From Candidatus Alistipes excrementipullorum (GTDB taxonomy: Bacteria; Bacteroidota; Bacteroidia; Bacteroidales; Rikenellaceae), in assembly GCA_019113665.1 (NCBI GenBank), contig DXGW01000055.1:1-11974 (forward strand): 11,974 nt of DNA. Direction: 5' to 3'. This document shows, piece by piece, positions 7,367-11,974 of the stretch (its first letter is position 1; each line of letters opens with the position of its first letter). The position numbers and the translations under genes are program-made. Below the pieces are notes generated by a model, which saw only the letters and a program-made list of their open reading frames with translations, did no database searches and was not told the origin of the DNA.

Positions 7367-8091
7367 TCAGATGATCTCGAATGCGATGTGCATCATGTTG
7401 GTGAAACTCGTTTGGCGAGCTTCGCTCGAAAGTTCTTCACCTGTTATCAGCGAATCGGAGATCGAACAAATGGTCAGGGCCTTGTTGCCGCTGCGTGCCG
7501 CATTGAGATACAGGGCTGTAGCCTCCATCTCAACGGCCAGGACGCCCATCTTTTGCCATTGCTTCCATGTCTCGGGCGAGTCGCTGTAGAAAGTGTCGCT
7601 TGCAAGCAGGTTGCCCACCTTATAGTTTATGCCGAGCTTCTCGGCCTCTTCGGCTGCGGCGCGTACGAGCCCGAAGTCGGCTATCGCCGCAAACGTGCCG
7701 GGAAGGTTGAACTGGTCGGCATAATTCGAGTTGGTGCACGAACCCATGCCTATCGCTATGTCGCCGAGTTTGAGATCGGGATCGTATGCGCCGGCTGAAC
7801 CTGTGCGTATGATCGTTTTTACACCGTAGAAGTTGAACAGTTCATACGAGTATATGCCAATCGACGGAATACCCATTCCGTGGCCTGAACAGATACGCGT
7901 TTGCCCTTGTATGTACCGGTATATCCGTACATTCCGCGTACCTCATTGTAAAGAACCGGATTCTCGAGATATTTTTCGGCCATGAATTTCGCGCGCAGCG
8001 GGTCGCCTGCCATGATTACCTTGTCGGCTATTTCGCCGAATTTCGCACCTATATGCGGTGTCGGAGTTTTCTGTGCCATAGTCTTTTCCAT
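7367..8091 (-). pseudogene. deoD: Purine nucleoside phosphorylase DeoD, frameshifted
   Basis: DeoD-type purine nucleoside phosphorylase cleaves purine (deoxy)ribonucleosides with phosphate, for purine salvage. The gene is split across two frames. The first frame (8091 to 7885) encodes 69 family residues including TPHIGAKFGE, the phosphate-binding GDPLRAKF and YTGTYKGKRVSVQ, then reads 21 unrelated residues to a stop at 7819. The second frame carries MGIPSIGIYSYEL, IIRTGSAGAYDP, GMGSCTNSNYADQF, AVEMEATALY, SISDSL and ARQTSF through to the stop at 7367. The expected junction is VSVQGHGMGIPS; inserting one G in minus-strand CAGGCCACGGAATG (at about 7884/7885) restores CAG GGC CAC GGA ATG and a 241-residue protein of normal length. 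Everything else is intact, so this is either a recent inactivating deletion or a sequencing or assembly error. The start may be ATG 8091 or the internal ATG 8079 (MAQKTPTPHIGAK). It is transcribed divergently from the GNAT gene. Confidence 0.9.
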
Positions 8092-8102
8092 TTAGATGAA
8101 TG

Positions 8103-8133
8103 TAAAGATAACAAAAAATATTTGAATTCCAAA
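8103..8133 (-). promoter_or_regulatory. deoD promoter (-33/-7 type)
   Basis: On the minus strand TTTG (8133-8130) is followed after 19 bp by TATCTTTA (8110-8103), which differs from TAnnTTTG only at the last base. The predicted transcript starts near 8097, leaving a very short leader before ATG 8091 and about 18 nt before ATG 8079; this mildly favours the downstream ATG as the real start. Confidence 0.65.
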
Positions 8134-8134
8134 A

Positions 8135-8148
8135 ACAGATTGTTCTGT
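8135..8148. promoter_or_regulatory. Short palindrome next to the deoD -33 element (possible operator)
   Basis: ACAGATTGTTCTGT is a perfect 5-bp inverted repeat (ACAGA/TCTGT, 4-bp spacer) one base from the deoD -33 box in the divergent deoD/GNAT intergenic region. The position suits a regulator site, but such a short repeat can occur by chance. The rest of this 222-bp region (8149-8275) shows small GC-rich inverted repeats but no gene I can support. Confidence 0.25.
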
Positions 8149-8275
8149 ATATGTGGTGAATACGACTCTTTATTGTGCAAATGCGACGCAACGGCCTCCT
8201 GACAGGCGGCAAAACGCCGTGTTTGATATGCCGGCCGTCCAGGAATATCCAAACGCTGAAAAATTTGCGTTACAG

Positions 8276-8307
8276 TTTGCCGCTGTGTTGCTCTTTGCGT
8301 ATCTTTG
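8276..8307 (+). promoter_or_regulatory. GNAT gene promoter (perfect -33/-7 type)
   Basis: TTTG (8276-8279), a 20-bp spacer and TATCTTTG (8300-8307) match both Bacteroidota consensus elements exactly. The ATG starts at 8314, seven bases past the end of the -7 box, so the predicted transcription start is at or next to the initiation codon. Confidence 0.8.
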
Positions 8308-8313
8308 CGTGTC

Positions 8314-8823
8314 ATGCAACTGCGTAAATCAACATATGACGATGTCGAATCCGTATGCCGCATAATAGCGCAGGCACAAAGCCAGATGCGCCGGCTCGGC
8401 ATAGACCAGTGGCAGAACGGATACCCCGACAGAAACTCGGTCCTCGCCGATGTAGAAGCCGGGGCCGGTTATGTCATGTGCGAAGCCGATACGGTCATTG
8501 CCTGCGGGGCCGTTATTTTCGGCACCGACCCGAACTATGCCCATATCGAGGAAGGGGAGTGGATTACGGACGGGAGCGATTACGTGGTCGTACACCGTCT
8601 GGCCGTTGCCGACGGTTTCAAGCACCGCGGTATGGCGACGCGCTTCATGCGTCAGGTCGAAGAGATGGCGCGCATGCGCGGTACCGGCTCTTTCCGTATA
8701 GACACACACCGCGACAACCTTTATATGCAGTCCATGCTCGATACTCTCGGGTTCACATGTTGCGGCGTGATTTACGTAAGCGACGGAACGCCGCGCCGCG
8801 CATACGAAAAAGTACTGCGTTGA
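8314..8823 (+). CDS. GNAT family N-acetyltransferase
   Basis: A 169-residue acetyltransferase of the GCN5-related (GNAT) superfamily, which transfers an acetyl group from acetyl-CoA to an amine on a small molecule or protein. The acetyl-CoA-binding motif A is VHRLAVADGFKHRGMATRFM (about residues 94-113), with KHRGMA as the Q/R-x-x-G-x-G/A pyrophosphate loop. The N-terminal part has MRRLGIDQWQNGYPDRNSV (about 25-43), a segment seen in a common group of Bacteroidota GNAT proteins, and the C-terminus has the LGF turn typical of the fold. The substrate cannot be told from the sequence. The start is taken at ATG 8314 (MQLRKSTYDD); an in-frame TTG at 8305 lies inside the promoter -7 box and is unlikely to be transcribed as a start. 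It stands alone between divergent deoD and downstream ssrA, with no clear terminator after it. Confidence 0.88.
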   Translation: MQLRKSTYDDVESVCRIIAQAQSQMRRLGIDQWQNGYPDRNSVLADVEAGAGYVMCEADTVIACGAVIFGTDPNYAHIEEGEWITDGSDYVVVHRLAVADGFKHRGMATRFMRQVEEMARMRGTGSFRIDTHRDNLYMQSMLDTLGFTCCGVIYVSDGTPRRAYEKVLR

Positions 8824-8832
8824 GAAATAATA

Positions 8833-8864
8833 TTTCCGACATAACGTTTATTTGCTTATATTTG
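8833..8864 (+). promoter_or_regulatory. ssrA promoter (-33/-7 type)
   Basis: TTTC (8833-8836), a 20-bp spacer and TATATTTG (8857-8864, exact TAnnTTTG) lie just after the GNAT stop. Transcription would begin near 8870, giving a pre-tmRNA 5' leader of about 55 nt that must be removed. Confidence 0.7.
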
Positions 8865-8866
8865 CA

Positions 8867-8887
8867 CCGGATTACGATTGTATCCGG
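8867..8887 (+). other. Hairpin in the predicted pre-tmRNA 5' leader
   Basis: CCGGAT (8867-8872) and ATCCGG (8882-8887) form a perfect 6-bp stem with a 9-nt loop, at or close to the predicted transcript 5' end. No T-run follows, so it is not a standard terminator for the GNAT gene; it may shape 5' processing of pre-tmRNA. Confidence 0.35.
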
Positions 8888-8925
8888 CCTGATATGATGC
8901 AGGGTTTTTCCATGTAATGACATTT

Positions 8926-9325
8926 GGGGGTGCCCGGTTTTGACAGCAGGTAGAGTTCGATTGTAAGCACGTCGAGCATTGTGTGGTGGCTCGTAAATCT
9001 CAACACTCAAACTACAAATGGCAATAACAGCTATGCACTCGCTGCCTAATTTTCAAGGAAAATTAGCTTAATCGCCGGGCTCAAGGCAGTCCGGTGACGA
9101 GTATCCCGAAGCGCTGTTCCGCCCTTTAACGGCGTTTCATACGGGGTATCAACAATTCAGGGATAGTGTCGCGTGAGTCCCGAACGCGATGCGAAATCAA
9201 GGGACTGGGACCCGTGTTAGGCTGCCGCCTGCCGGATACGGGTAGAAGGACGAAACGGTCGGCTAAACGTGTAGAAAGCTTTTGGGTTCCTTGTTTGGAC
9301 GCGGGTTCGACTCCCGCCACCTCCA
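8926..9325 (+). ncRNA. ssrA: Transfer-messenger RNA (tmRNA), one-piece
   Basis: tmRNA rescues stalled ribosomes by acting first as alanine tRNA and then as a short mRNA for a degradation tag, with SmpB as partner. The 5' end GGGGGTG (8926-8932) pairs with CACCTCC (9318-9324) as a seven-pair acceptor stem containing the G3-U70 wobble used for alanine charging; A9325 is the discriminator. The CCA end is not encoded (CGA follows) and must be added. The D-region GGTTTTGACAG and the T-arm GCGGG-TTCGACT-CCCGC (9301-9317) match tmRNA consensus. CGAGC/GCTCG (around 8972-8993), with a loop that can pair to ACAC further on, fits pseudoknot 1 ahead of the tag reading frame. The tag stop codon lies at the base of a 9-bp hairpin (9046-9054 with 9058-9066), as in other one-piece tmRNAs. 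It has its own promoter and terminator. Length is 400 nt. Confidence 0.96.
9020..9049 (+). other. ssrA: tmRNA tag-peptide reading frame (GNNSYALAA)
   Basis: In-frame codons before TAA at 9047-9049 read G-N-N-S-Y-A-L-A-A. The YALAA end is the protease-recognised tail of tmRNA tags, and a Gly first residue fits Bacteroidota tags. The resume codon is placed at GGC 9020 because the CAAAT before it sits about 13 nt after the apparent end of pseudoknot 1; the frame stays open upstream (T-N before G), so the exact resume codon is inferred. Confidence 0.75.
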
Positions 9326-9354
9326 CGACTATTGCTGAATATCAGTGGATAAAG

Positions 9355-9392
9355 CTGGCAGTGCCACTTTTAGTGCCACTGCCAGTTTTTTT
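9355..9392 (+). terminator. ssrA intrinsic terminator
   Basis: A 14-position stem (9355-9368 with 9372-9385) with a single C-C mismatch (9364/9376) closes a TTT loop and is followed by seven T residues (9386-9392), about 30 nt after the mature tmRNA end. The stem is built from two direct copies of AGTGCCACT (9360-9368 and 9372-9380). Confidence 0.92.
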
Positions 9393-9474
9393 ATGCTCTG
9401 CGGCGAGTGTAAAAATCCGTAATATCTATAAGTAAACCGATGATTCGTATAATCATGTTGTGAACAGCCGGTTG

Positions 9475-9482
9475 TACATTTG
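9475..9482 (+). promoter_or_regulatory. Putative lipoprotein gene promoter, -7 element
   Basis: TACATTTG is an exact TAnnTTTG match 29 bp upstream of the lipoprotein ATG. No TTTG-like -33 element lies at the usual distance, so this is supported by the -7 element only. The rest of the 9393-9511 gap shows nothing else I can name. Confidence 0.45.
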
Positions 9483-9511
9483 CAGATGTAAAACCCATAA
9501 CATTTCGGCTT

Positions 9512-10036
9512 ATGAGAAGATTATTGTTTGTCGTGTTTTTGCCGATGGCATTTTGCCTTTTACAGTCCTGTTCTCTTTCCGATGACATGGACAATGGATC
9601 GCAACAGCAGCAACCGTCACAACCGCAGCCTCAATCTGACGATGAAACCAGCGATGATGAAGATATTATGGAAACGGACAAGATTAAAATTACGGCAGGA
9701 GCGACATCGTTTACGGCCGTGTTGGCCGACAACAGCTCCGCTGCGTCATTGGCCCGGCGGCTTGCCGATGGCCCACTGTCGATAACCATGAGCGATTACG
9801 GCGATATGGAGAAGGTCGGGTTCCTCGGTTTTACCCTGCCACGTAACGATTTGCAGATGACAACCTCACCTGGTGACGTAATTCTATATCAGGGCTCGTA
9901 TCTGGTTATATATTATGATGTCAATACATGGAGTCTTACGCCCGTTGCCAGGGTCGAAGGTGTGACCTCCCGTGAAGAGATGCTCGGACTTTTGGGCGGC
10001 AAGGGCGACGTGGTGATTACTTTGTCTATTGAATAG
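9512..10036 (+). CDS. Lipoprotein with cyclophilin-like domain
   Basis: A 174-residue predicted lipoprotein. The N-terminus MRRLLFVVFLPMAFCLLQSC has two arginines, a hydrophobic core and a lipobox ending at Cys20. The next residues, SLSDDMD, are Ser/Asp-rich, like the lipoprotein export signal that sends Bacteroidota lipoproteins to the cell surface. Residues about 28-55 form a low-complexity linker of Gln/Pro then Asp/Glu. From about residue 56 on (IKITAGATSFTAVLADNSSA, SITMSDYGD, FTLPR, SPGDVILYQGSYLVIYYD, VARVEG, GDVVITLSIE) the pattern matches the small beta-barrel 'cyclophilin-like' domain of Bacteroidota and Firmicutes proteins (Cyclophil_like family). The function of that family is not established and peptidyl-prolyl isomerase activity should not be assumed. 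It is monocistronic in appearance, between the ssrA terminator and purT. Confidence 0.82.
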   Translation: MRRLLFVVFLPMAFCLLQSCSLSDDMDNGSQQQQPSQPQPQSDDETSDDEDIMETDKIKITAGATSFTAVLADNSSAASLARRLADGPLSITMSDYGDMEKVGFLGFTLPRNDLQMTTSPGDVILYQGSYLVIYYDVNTWSLTPVARVEGVTSREEMLGLLGGKGDVVITLSIE

Positions 10037-10050
10037 GTCGGCCGCCATGG

Positions 10051-10066
10051 GGGCTTTGCCCGTTTT
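10051..10066 (+). terminator. Weak terminator-like hairpin after the lipoprotein gene
   Basis: GGGC (10051-10054), loop TTT and GCCC (10058-10061) are followed by GTTTT, 15 bp after the lipoprotein stop codon. The stem has only 4 GC pairs, so termination would be partial at best. Confidence 0.35.
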
Positions 10067-10124
10067 GATGATATAATGTCGATAAGTGAATCGGCAAAGA
10101 GTAGGCAGGTCGCGGTATAATCGG

Positions 10125-10132
10125 TATTTTTG
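10125..10132 (+). promoter_or_regulatory. Putative purT promoter, -7 element
   Basis: TATTTTTG is an exact TAnnTTTG match 30 bp upstream of the purT ATG, but there is no TTTG 19-21 bp before it. The predicted leader of about 24 nt contains the small repeat AAGGAAATCCTT (10136-10147). No purine riboswitch-like structure is visible. Confidence 0.45.
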
Positions 10133-10162
10133 CCGAAGGAAATCCTTGAAACAAATTTAGAC

Positions 10163-11332
10163 ATGACAAAGAAAATACTTCTTTTAGGTTCGGGGGAACT
10201 CGGCAAGGAGTTCGTCATAGCCGCCAAGCGCAAGGGCCAGTACGTCATTGCCTGCGATTCGTATGCCGGAGCCCCGGCCATGCAGGTAGCCGATGAATGC
10301 GAGGTGTTCGACATGCTCGACGGCGATGCCCTGGACGAGGTCGTATCGCGACATAATCCCGACATAATCGTTCCCGAAATCGAAGCCATACGTACGGAGC
10401 GGCTTTACGATTGGGAAAAACGCGGCGTACAGGTTGTGCCGAGCGCACGTGCCGTGAATTTCACCATGAATCGCAAGGCCATACGCGACCTTGCCGCCAA
10501 GGAGCTCGGACTTAAAACAGCCCGCTATTTTTATGCGAAGACATATGAGGAACTGTGTGATGCCGCCGGCAAGATAGGTTTCCCGTGCGTGGTGAAACCG
10601 TTGATGTCGTCATCGGGCAAGGGACAGTCGGTCGTCAAAGGTCCTGATGATCTGAAAACGGCATGGGAGTACGGTTGCAGCGGCAGTCGCGGCGACATAC
10701 GTGAGCTTATCGTCGAGGAGTTCATCAAGTTCGATTGCGAGATTACCCTGTTGACGGTTACCCAGAAGAACGGGCCTACTCTCTTCTGCCCGCCGATCGG
10801 CCATGTGCAGAAAGGCGGCGACTACCGCGAGAGTTTCCAGCCGGCACCCATATCCGAAGAGCATCTCCGTGAAGCCGAACGCATGGCCGACAAGGTTACG
10901 GCGGCATTGACCGGAGCCGGTATTTGGGGTGTAGAGTTCTTCCTGAGCCATGAAAACGGAGTTTATTTCTCGGAGTTGTCTCCGCGCCCGCATGATACGG
11001 GTATGGTAACGCTTGCCGGAACGCAGAACCTCAATGAGTTCGAGTTGCATCTGCGTGCCGTCCTCGGTTTGCCGATTCCGCGCATCACCCTTGAGCGTAT
11101 GGGCGCAAGTGCAGTCATATTGTCTCCCATTGCAAGCAAGGAGGCTCCGCGTTACCGCGGTGAAGAGGAGGTATGTGCCGAGGATAATACATATTTGCGC
11201 ATTTTCGGCAAGCCATACACCAAACTCAATCGCCGTATGGGCGTCGTTGTGCGTTACGCTCCCTTGGGACGTGATATCGAGGAGCTGCGCGAAAAGACAA
11301 AGGCAGCTGCGGCAAAGATAGAAGTCTATTGA
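10163..11332 (+). CDS. purT: Formate-dependent phosphoribosylglycinamide formyltransferase
   Basis: PurT, 389 residues, an ATP-grasp enzyme that joins formate to GAR using ATP to give formyl-GAR, the third step of purine synthesis, without needing formyl-tetrahydrofolate. The N-terminal GAR-binding domain starts with KKILLLGSGELGKEFVIAA (3-21) and includes VPEIEAIRTERL (70-81). The ATP-grasp domain shows the phosphate-binding loop SSSGKGQS (149-156), VEEFIKFDCEITLL (184-197), and the metal-binding glutamates in GVEFF (Glu258) and SELSPRPHDTG (Glu271), followed by GTQNLNEFELHLRA. The C-terminal part has YLRIFGKP and RRMGVVVRYA. Length matches PurT (about 390 residues) and separates it from the related PurK. 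The start is ATG 10163 (MTKKILLLG); an in-frame TTG at 10130 lies inside the -7 box and is rejected. A perfect hairpin terminator follows 18 bp after the stop. Confidence 0.96.
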   Translation: MTKKILLLGSGELGKEFVIAAKRKGQYVIACDSYAGAPAMQVADECEVFDMLDGDALDEVVSRHNPDIIVPEIEAIRTERLYDWEKRGVQVVPSARAVNFTMNRKAIRDLAAKELGLKTARYFYAKTYEELCDAAGKIGFPCVVKPLMSSSGKGQSVVKGPDDLKTAWEYGCSGSRGDIRELIVEEFIKFDCEITLLTVTQKNGPTLFCPPIGHVQKGGDYRESFQPAPISEEHLREAERMADKVTAALTGAGIWGVEFFLSHENGVYFSELSPRPHDTGMVTLAGTQNLNEFELHLRAVLGLPIPRITLERMGASAVILSPIASKEAPRYRGEEEVCAEDNTYLRIFGKPYTKLNRRMGVVVRYAPLGRDIEELREKTKAAAAKIEVY

Positions 11333-11350
11333 CATTATATGACTTTGTGG

Positions 11351-11392
11351 CGGAATGGGATTGCGATACCATCGCAATCCCATTCCGTTTTT
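11351..11392 (+). terminator. purT intrinsic terminator
   Basis: A perfect 16-bp inverted repeat (11351-11366 with 11372-11387) with a 5-nt loop TACCA is followed by five T residues (11388-11392). The opposite strand has no T-run after the stem, so it acts mainly on purT and not on the convergent gene on the right. Confidence 0.93.
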
Positions 11393-11410
11393 ACCGGTTT
11401 CGATGTCATG

Positions 11411-11959
11411 TCAATCGTCTTGGACGGTTATGCCGAGCAGCGACGACAGTACGAGGGCCTGTGCCGATGTGACAACCGTCCCGCGCAGGTCGGGTATGTT
11501 TACGATTATGCCGTCGACCGTCGAGTCGCGCAGGTCCATGCCTTTCAGTGAGGTTTGCGAAAAATCTGCCTCGCCAAGGTCACACCGTTCAAACCTGCTT
11601 TCCGATAATCGGCAGTGTTCAATTACGGCGCCGTGCATGTCACAGCCGCTGAACAGCGAAGAGTGCATTTTGCTCATCGACATATTTGCGTAACGACAGT
11701 TGCATTCGCTGAAGACGACATGTGTGAATGTTGCCTCCGAGATATCTGTGCCCATGATCCTGCAGCCTTTGAATTCGACCCTGCAGAATGAACTGCCGGC
11801 AAATGATATGTTAGAAAGGTCGCAGCGCTCGAAACGGATATCGCTTATCTGAATGTTGCCGAATCTGCAATCCCTAAATTTCAGGGCTGTGAAAATGCAG
11901 TTGTGCCATGTGCCGTATTTGATGGTGACTTGAGAGACTTCCTGTTTGTCGAAATGCAT
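11411..11959 (-). CDS. Pentapeptide-repeat protein (start may lie beyond the right edge)
   Basis: At least 182 residues. From CIFTA (about residue 21) to STVDG (about 150) the sequence divides into 26 consecutive pentads in one unbroken register, with Phe, Leu, Ile, Met, Val or once Cys at each central position and Cys, Ala or Ser often two positions earlier. This pattern folds into a right-handed quadrilateral beta-helix (about four pentads per coil). The C-terminus DLRGTVVTSAQALVLSSLLG is a non-repeat cap seen in a common bacterial subgroup of these proteins. No signal peptide or membrane segment is visible, so it is probably cytosolic; no function can be assigned. Some pentapeptide proteins (Qnr, MfpA) bind gyrase, but this one lacks evidence for that. 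The frame stays open from Met 11959 through the edge at 11974 (T-I-L-S-D precedes Met), so a start further right cannot be excluded. It converges on purT. Confidence 0.85.
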   Translation of the reverse strand: MHFDKQEVSQVTIKYGTWHNCIFTALKFRDCRFGNIQISDIRFERCDLSNISFAGSSFCRVEFKGCRIMGTDISEATFTHVVFSECNCRYANMSMSKMHSSLFSGCDMHGAVIEHCRLSESRFERCDLGEADFSQTSLKGMDLRDSTVDGIIVNIPDLRGTVVTSAQALVLSSLLGITVQDD

Positions 11960-11974
11960 GTCTGACAGTATCGT

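Noticed and set aside
4376..8091. Single deoD-ftsE-gyrB-udk operon
   Set aside because: Terminators at 7268-7293 and 4411-4443 and separate TAnnTTTG elements before the ftsE-like gene and gyrB argue for mostly independent units despite the shared strand.
8149..8275. Riboswitch or small RNA in the deoD/GNAT intergenic region
   Set aside because: Only short GC-rich repeats (such as GGCG-GCAAAA-CGCC) occur, and both predicted transcription starts lie outside this segment, so it would not be part of either leader.
8305..8313. Upstream TTG start for the GNAT gene
   Set aside because: The TTG is the last three bases of the -7 box TATCTTTG, so it should not be in the transcript; ATG 8314 is the natural start.
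9126..9326. Minus-strand frame starting MEVAGVEPAS opposite ssrA
   Set aside because: This is the well-known spurious product of reading tRNA or tmRNA 3' ends in antisense. The plus-strand frame at 9166-9435 also merely crosses ssrA and its terminator.
9326..9511. Genomic island inserted at the 3' end of ssrA
   Set aside because: No integrase, no second copy of the ssrA 3' end and no shift in composition are visible; the terminator and downstream housekeeping gene purT look native.
10130..10162. Upstream TTG start for purT giving 11 extra residues
   Set aside because: It lies in the TATTTTTG -7 box, and PurT proteins begin close to the KKILLLGSGELG strand, as with ATG 10163.
1..11974. CRISPR array, insertion sequence, toxin-antitoxin or phage defence system
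   Set aside because: No regularly spaced repeats, terminal inverted repeats, transposase, nuclease or defence-gene motifs were found; all coding space is accounted for by housekeeping families.

Overview
The window looks like an ordinary chromosomal housekeeping region of a Bacteroidota bacterium, most likely order Bacteroidales. The evidence is threefold. Exact or near-exact copies of the Bacteroidota promoter -7 element TAnnTTTG lie at fitting distances upstream of most genes, several with a TTTG-like -33 element 19-20 bp upstream. The proteins resemble their Bacteroidales homologues (MutS, GyrB, PurT, FtsE-like ATPase). The base composition is moderate by eye. An Alistipes/Rikenellaceae-like source fits, but I cannot fix the genus from sequence alone.

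Layout, left to right. (1) Positions 3-938 hold the 3' part of a RecD-like superfamily 1 helicase that enters from the left edge. (2) mutS (999-3680, +) follows and ends at a strong bidirectional terminator shared with the convergent udk. (3) A minus-strand block, read right to left, holds a purine nucleoside phosphorylase gene (deoD) broken by an apparent one-base deletion, an FtsE-like ABC ATPase, gyrB and udk. These genes are tandem but mostly separated by their own promoters or terminators, so they are probably not one operon. (4) A plus-strand block starts divergently from deoD: a GNAT acetyltransferase that appears to have a leaderless mRNA, then ssrA (tmRNA, predicted tag GNNSYALAA) with a strong terminator, then a small lipoprotein with a cyclophilin-like domain, then purT. 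(5) purT ends at a perfect 16-bp hairpin terminator, facing a convergent pentapeptide-repeat protein gene that runs to, or past, the right edge.

By function the genes are core ones: DNA repair and topology (helicase, MutS, GyrB), nucleotide synthesis and salvage (PurT, DeoD, Udk), trans-translation (ssrA) and cell envelope or division (FtsE-like, lipoprotein). I see no CRISPR array, insertion sequence, integrase, phage gene or defence cassette, and no convincing new biological system. The points most worth a second look are the deoD frameshift, the leaderless GNAT transcript, the orphan acidic-linker lipoprotein next to ssrA, an inserted segment in the FtsE-like ATPase, the unbroken 26-pentad helix protein, and the repeat-built ssrA terminator.
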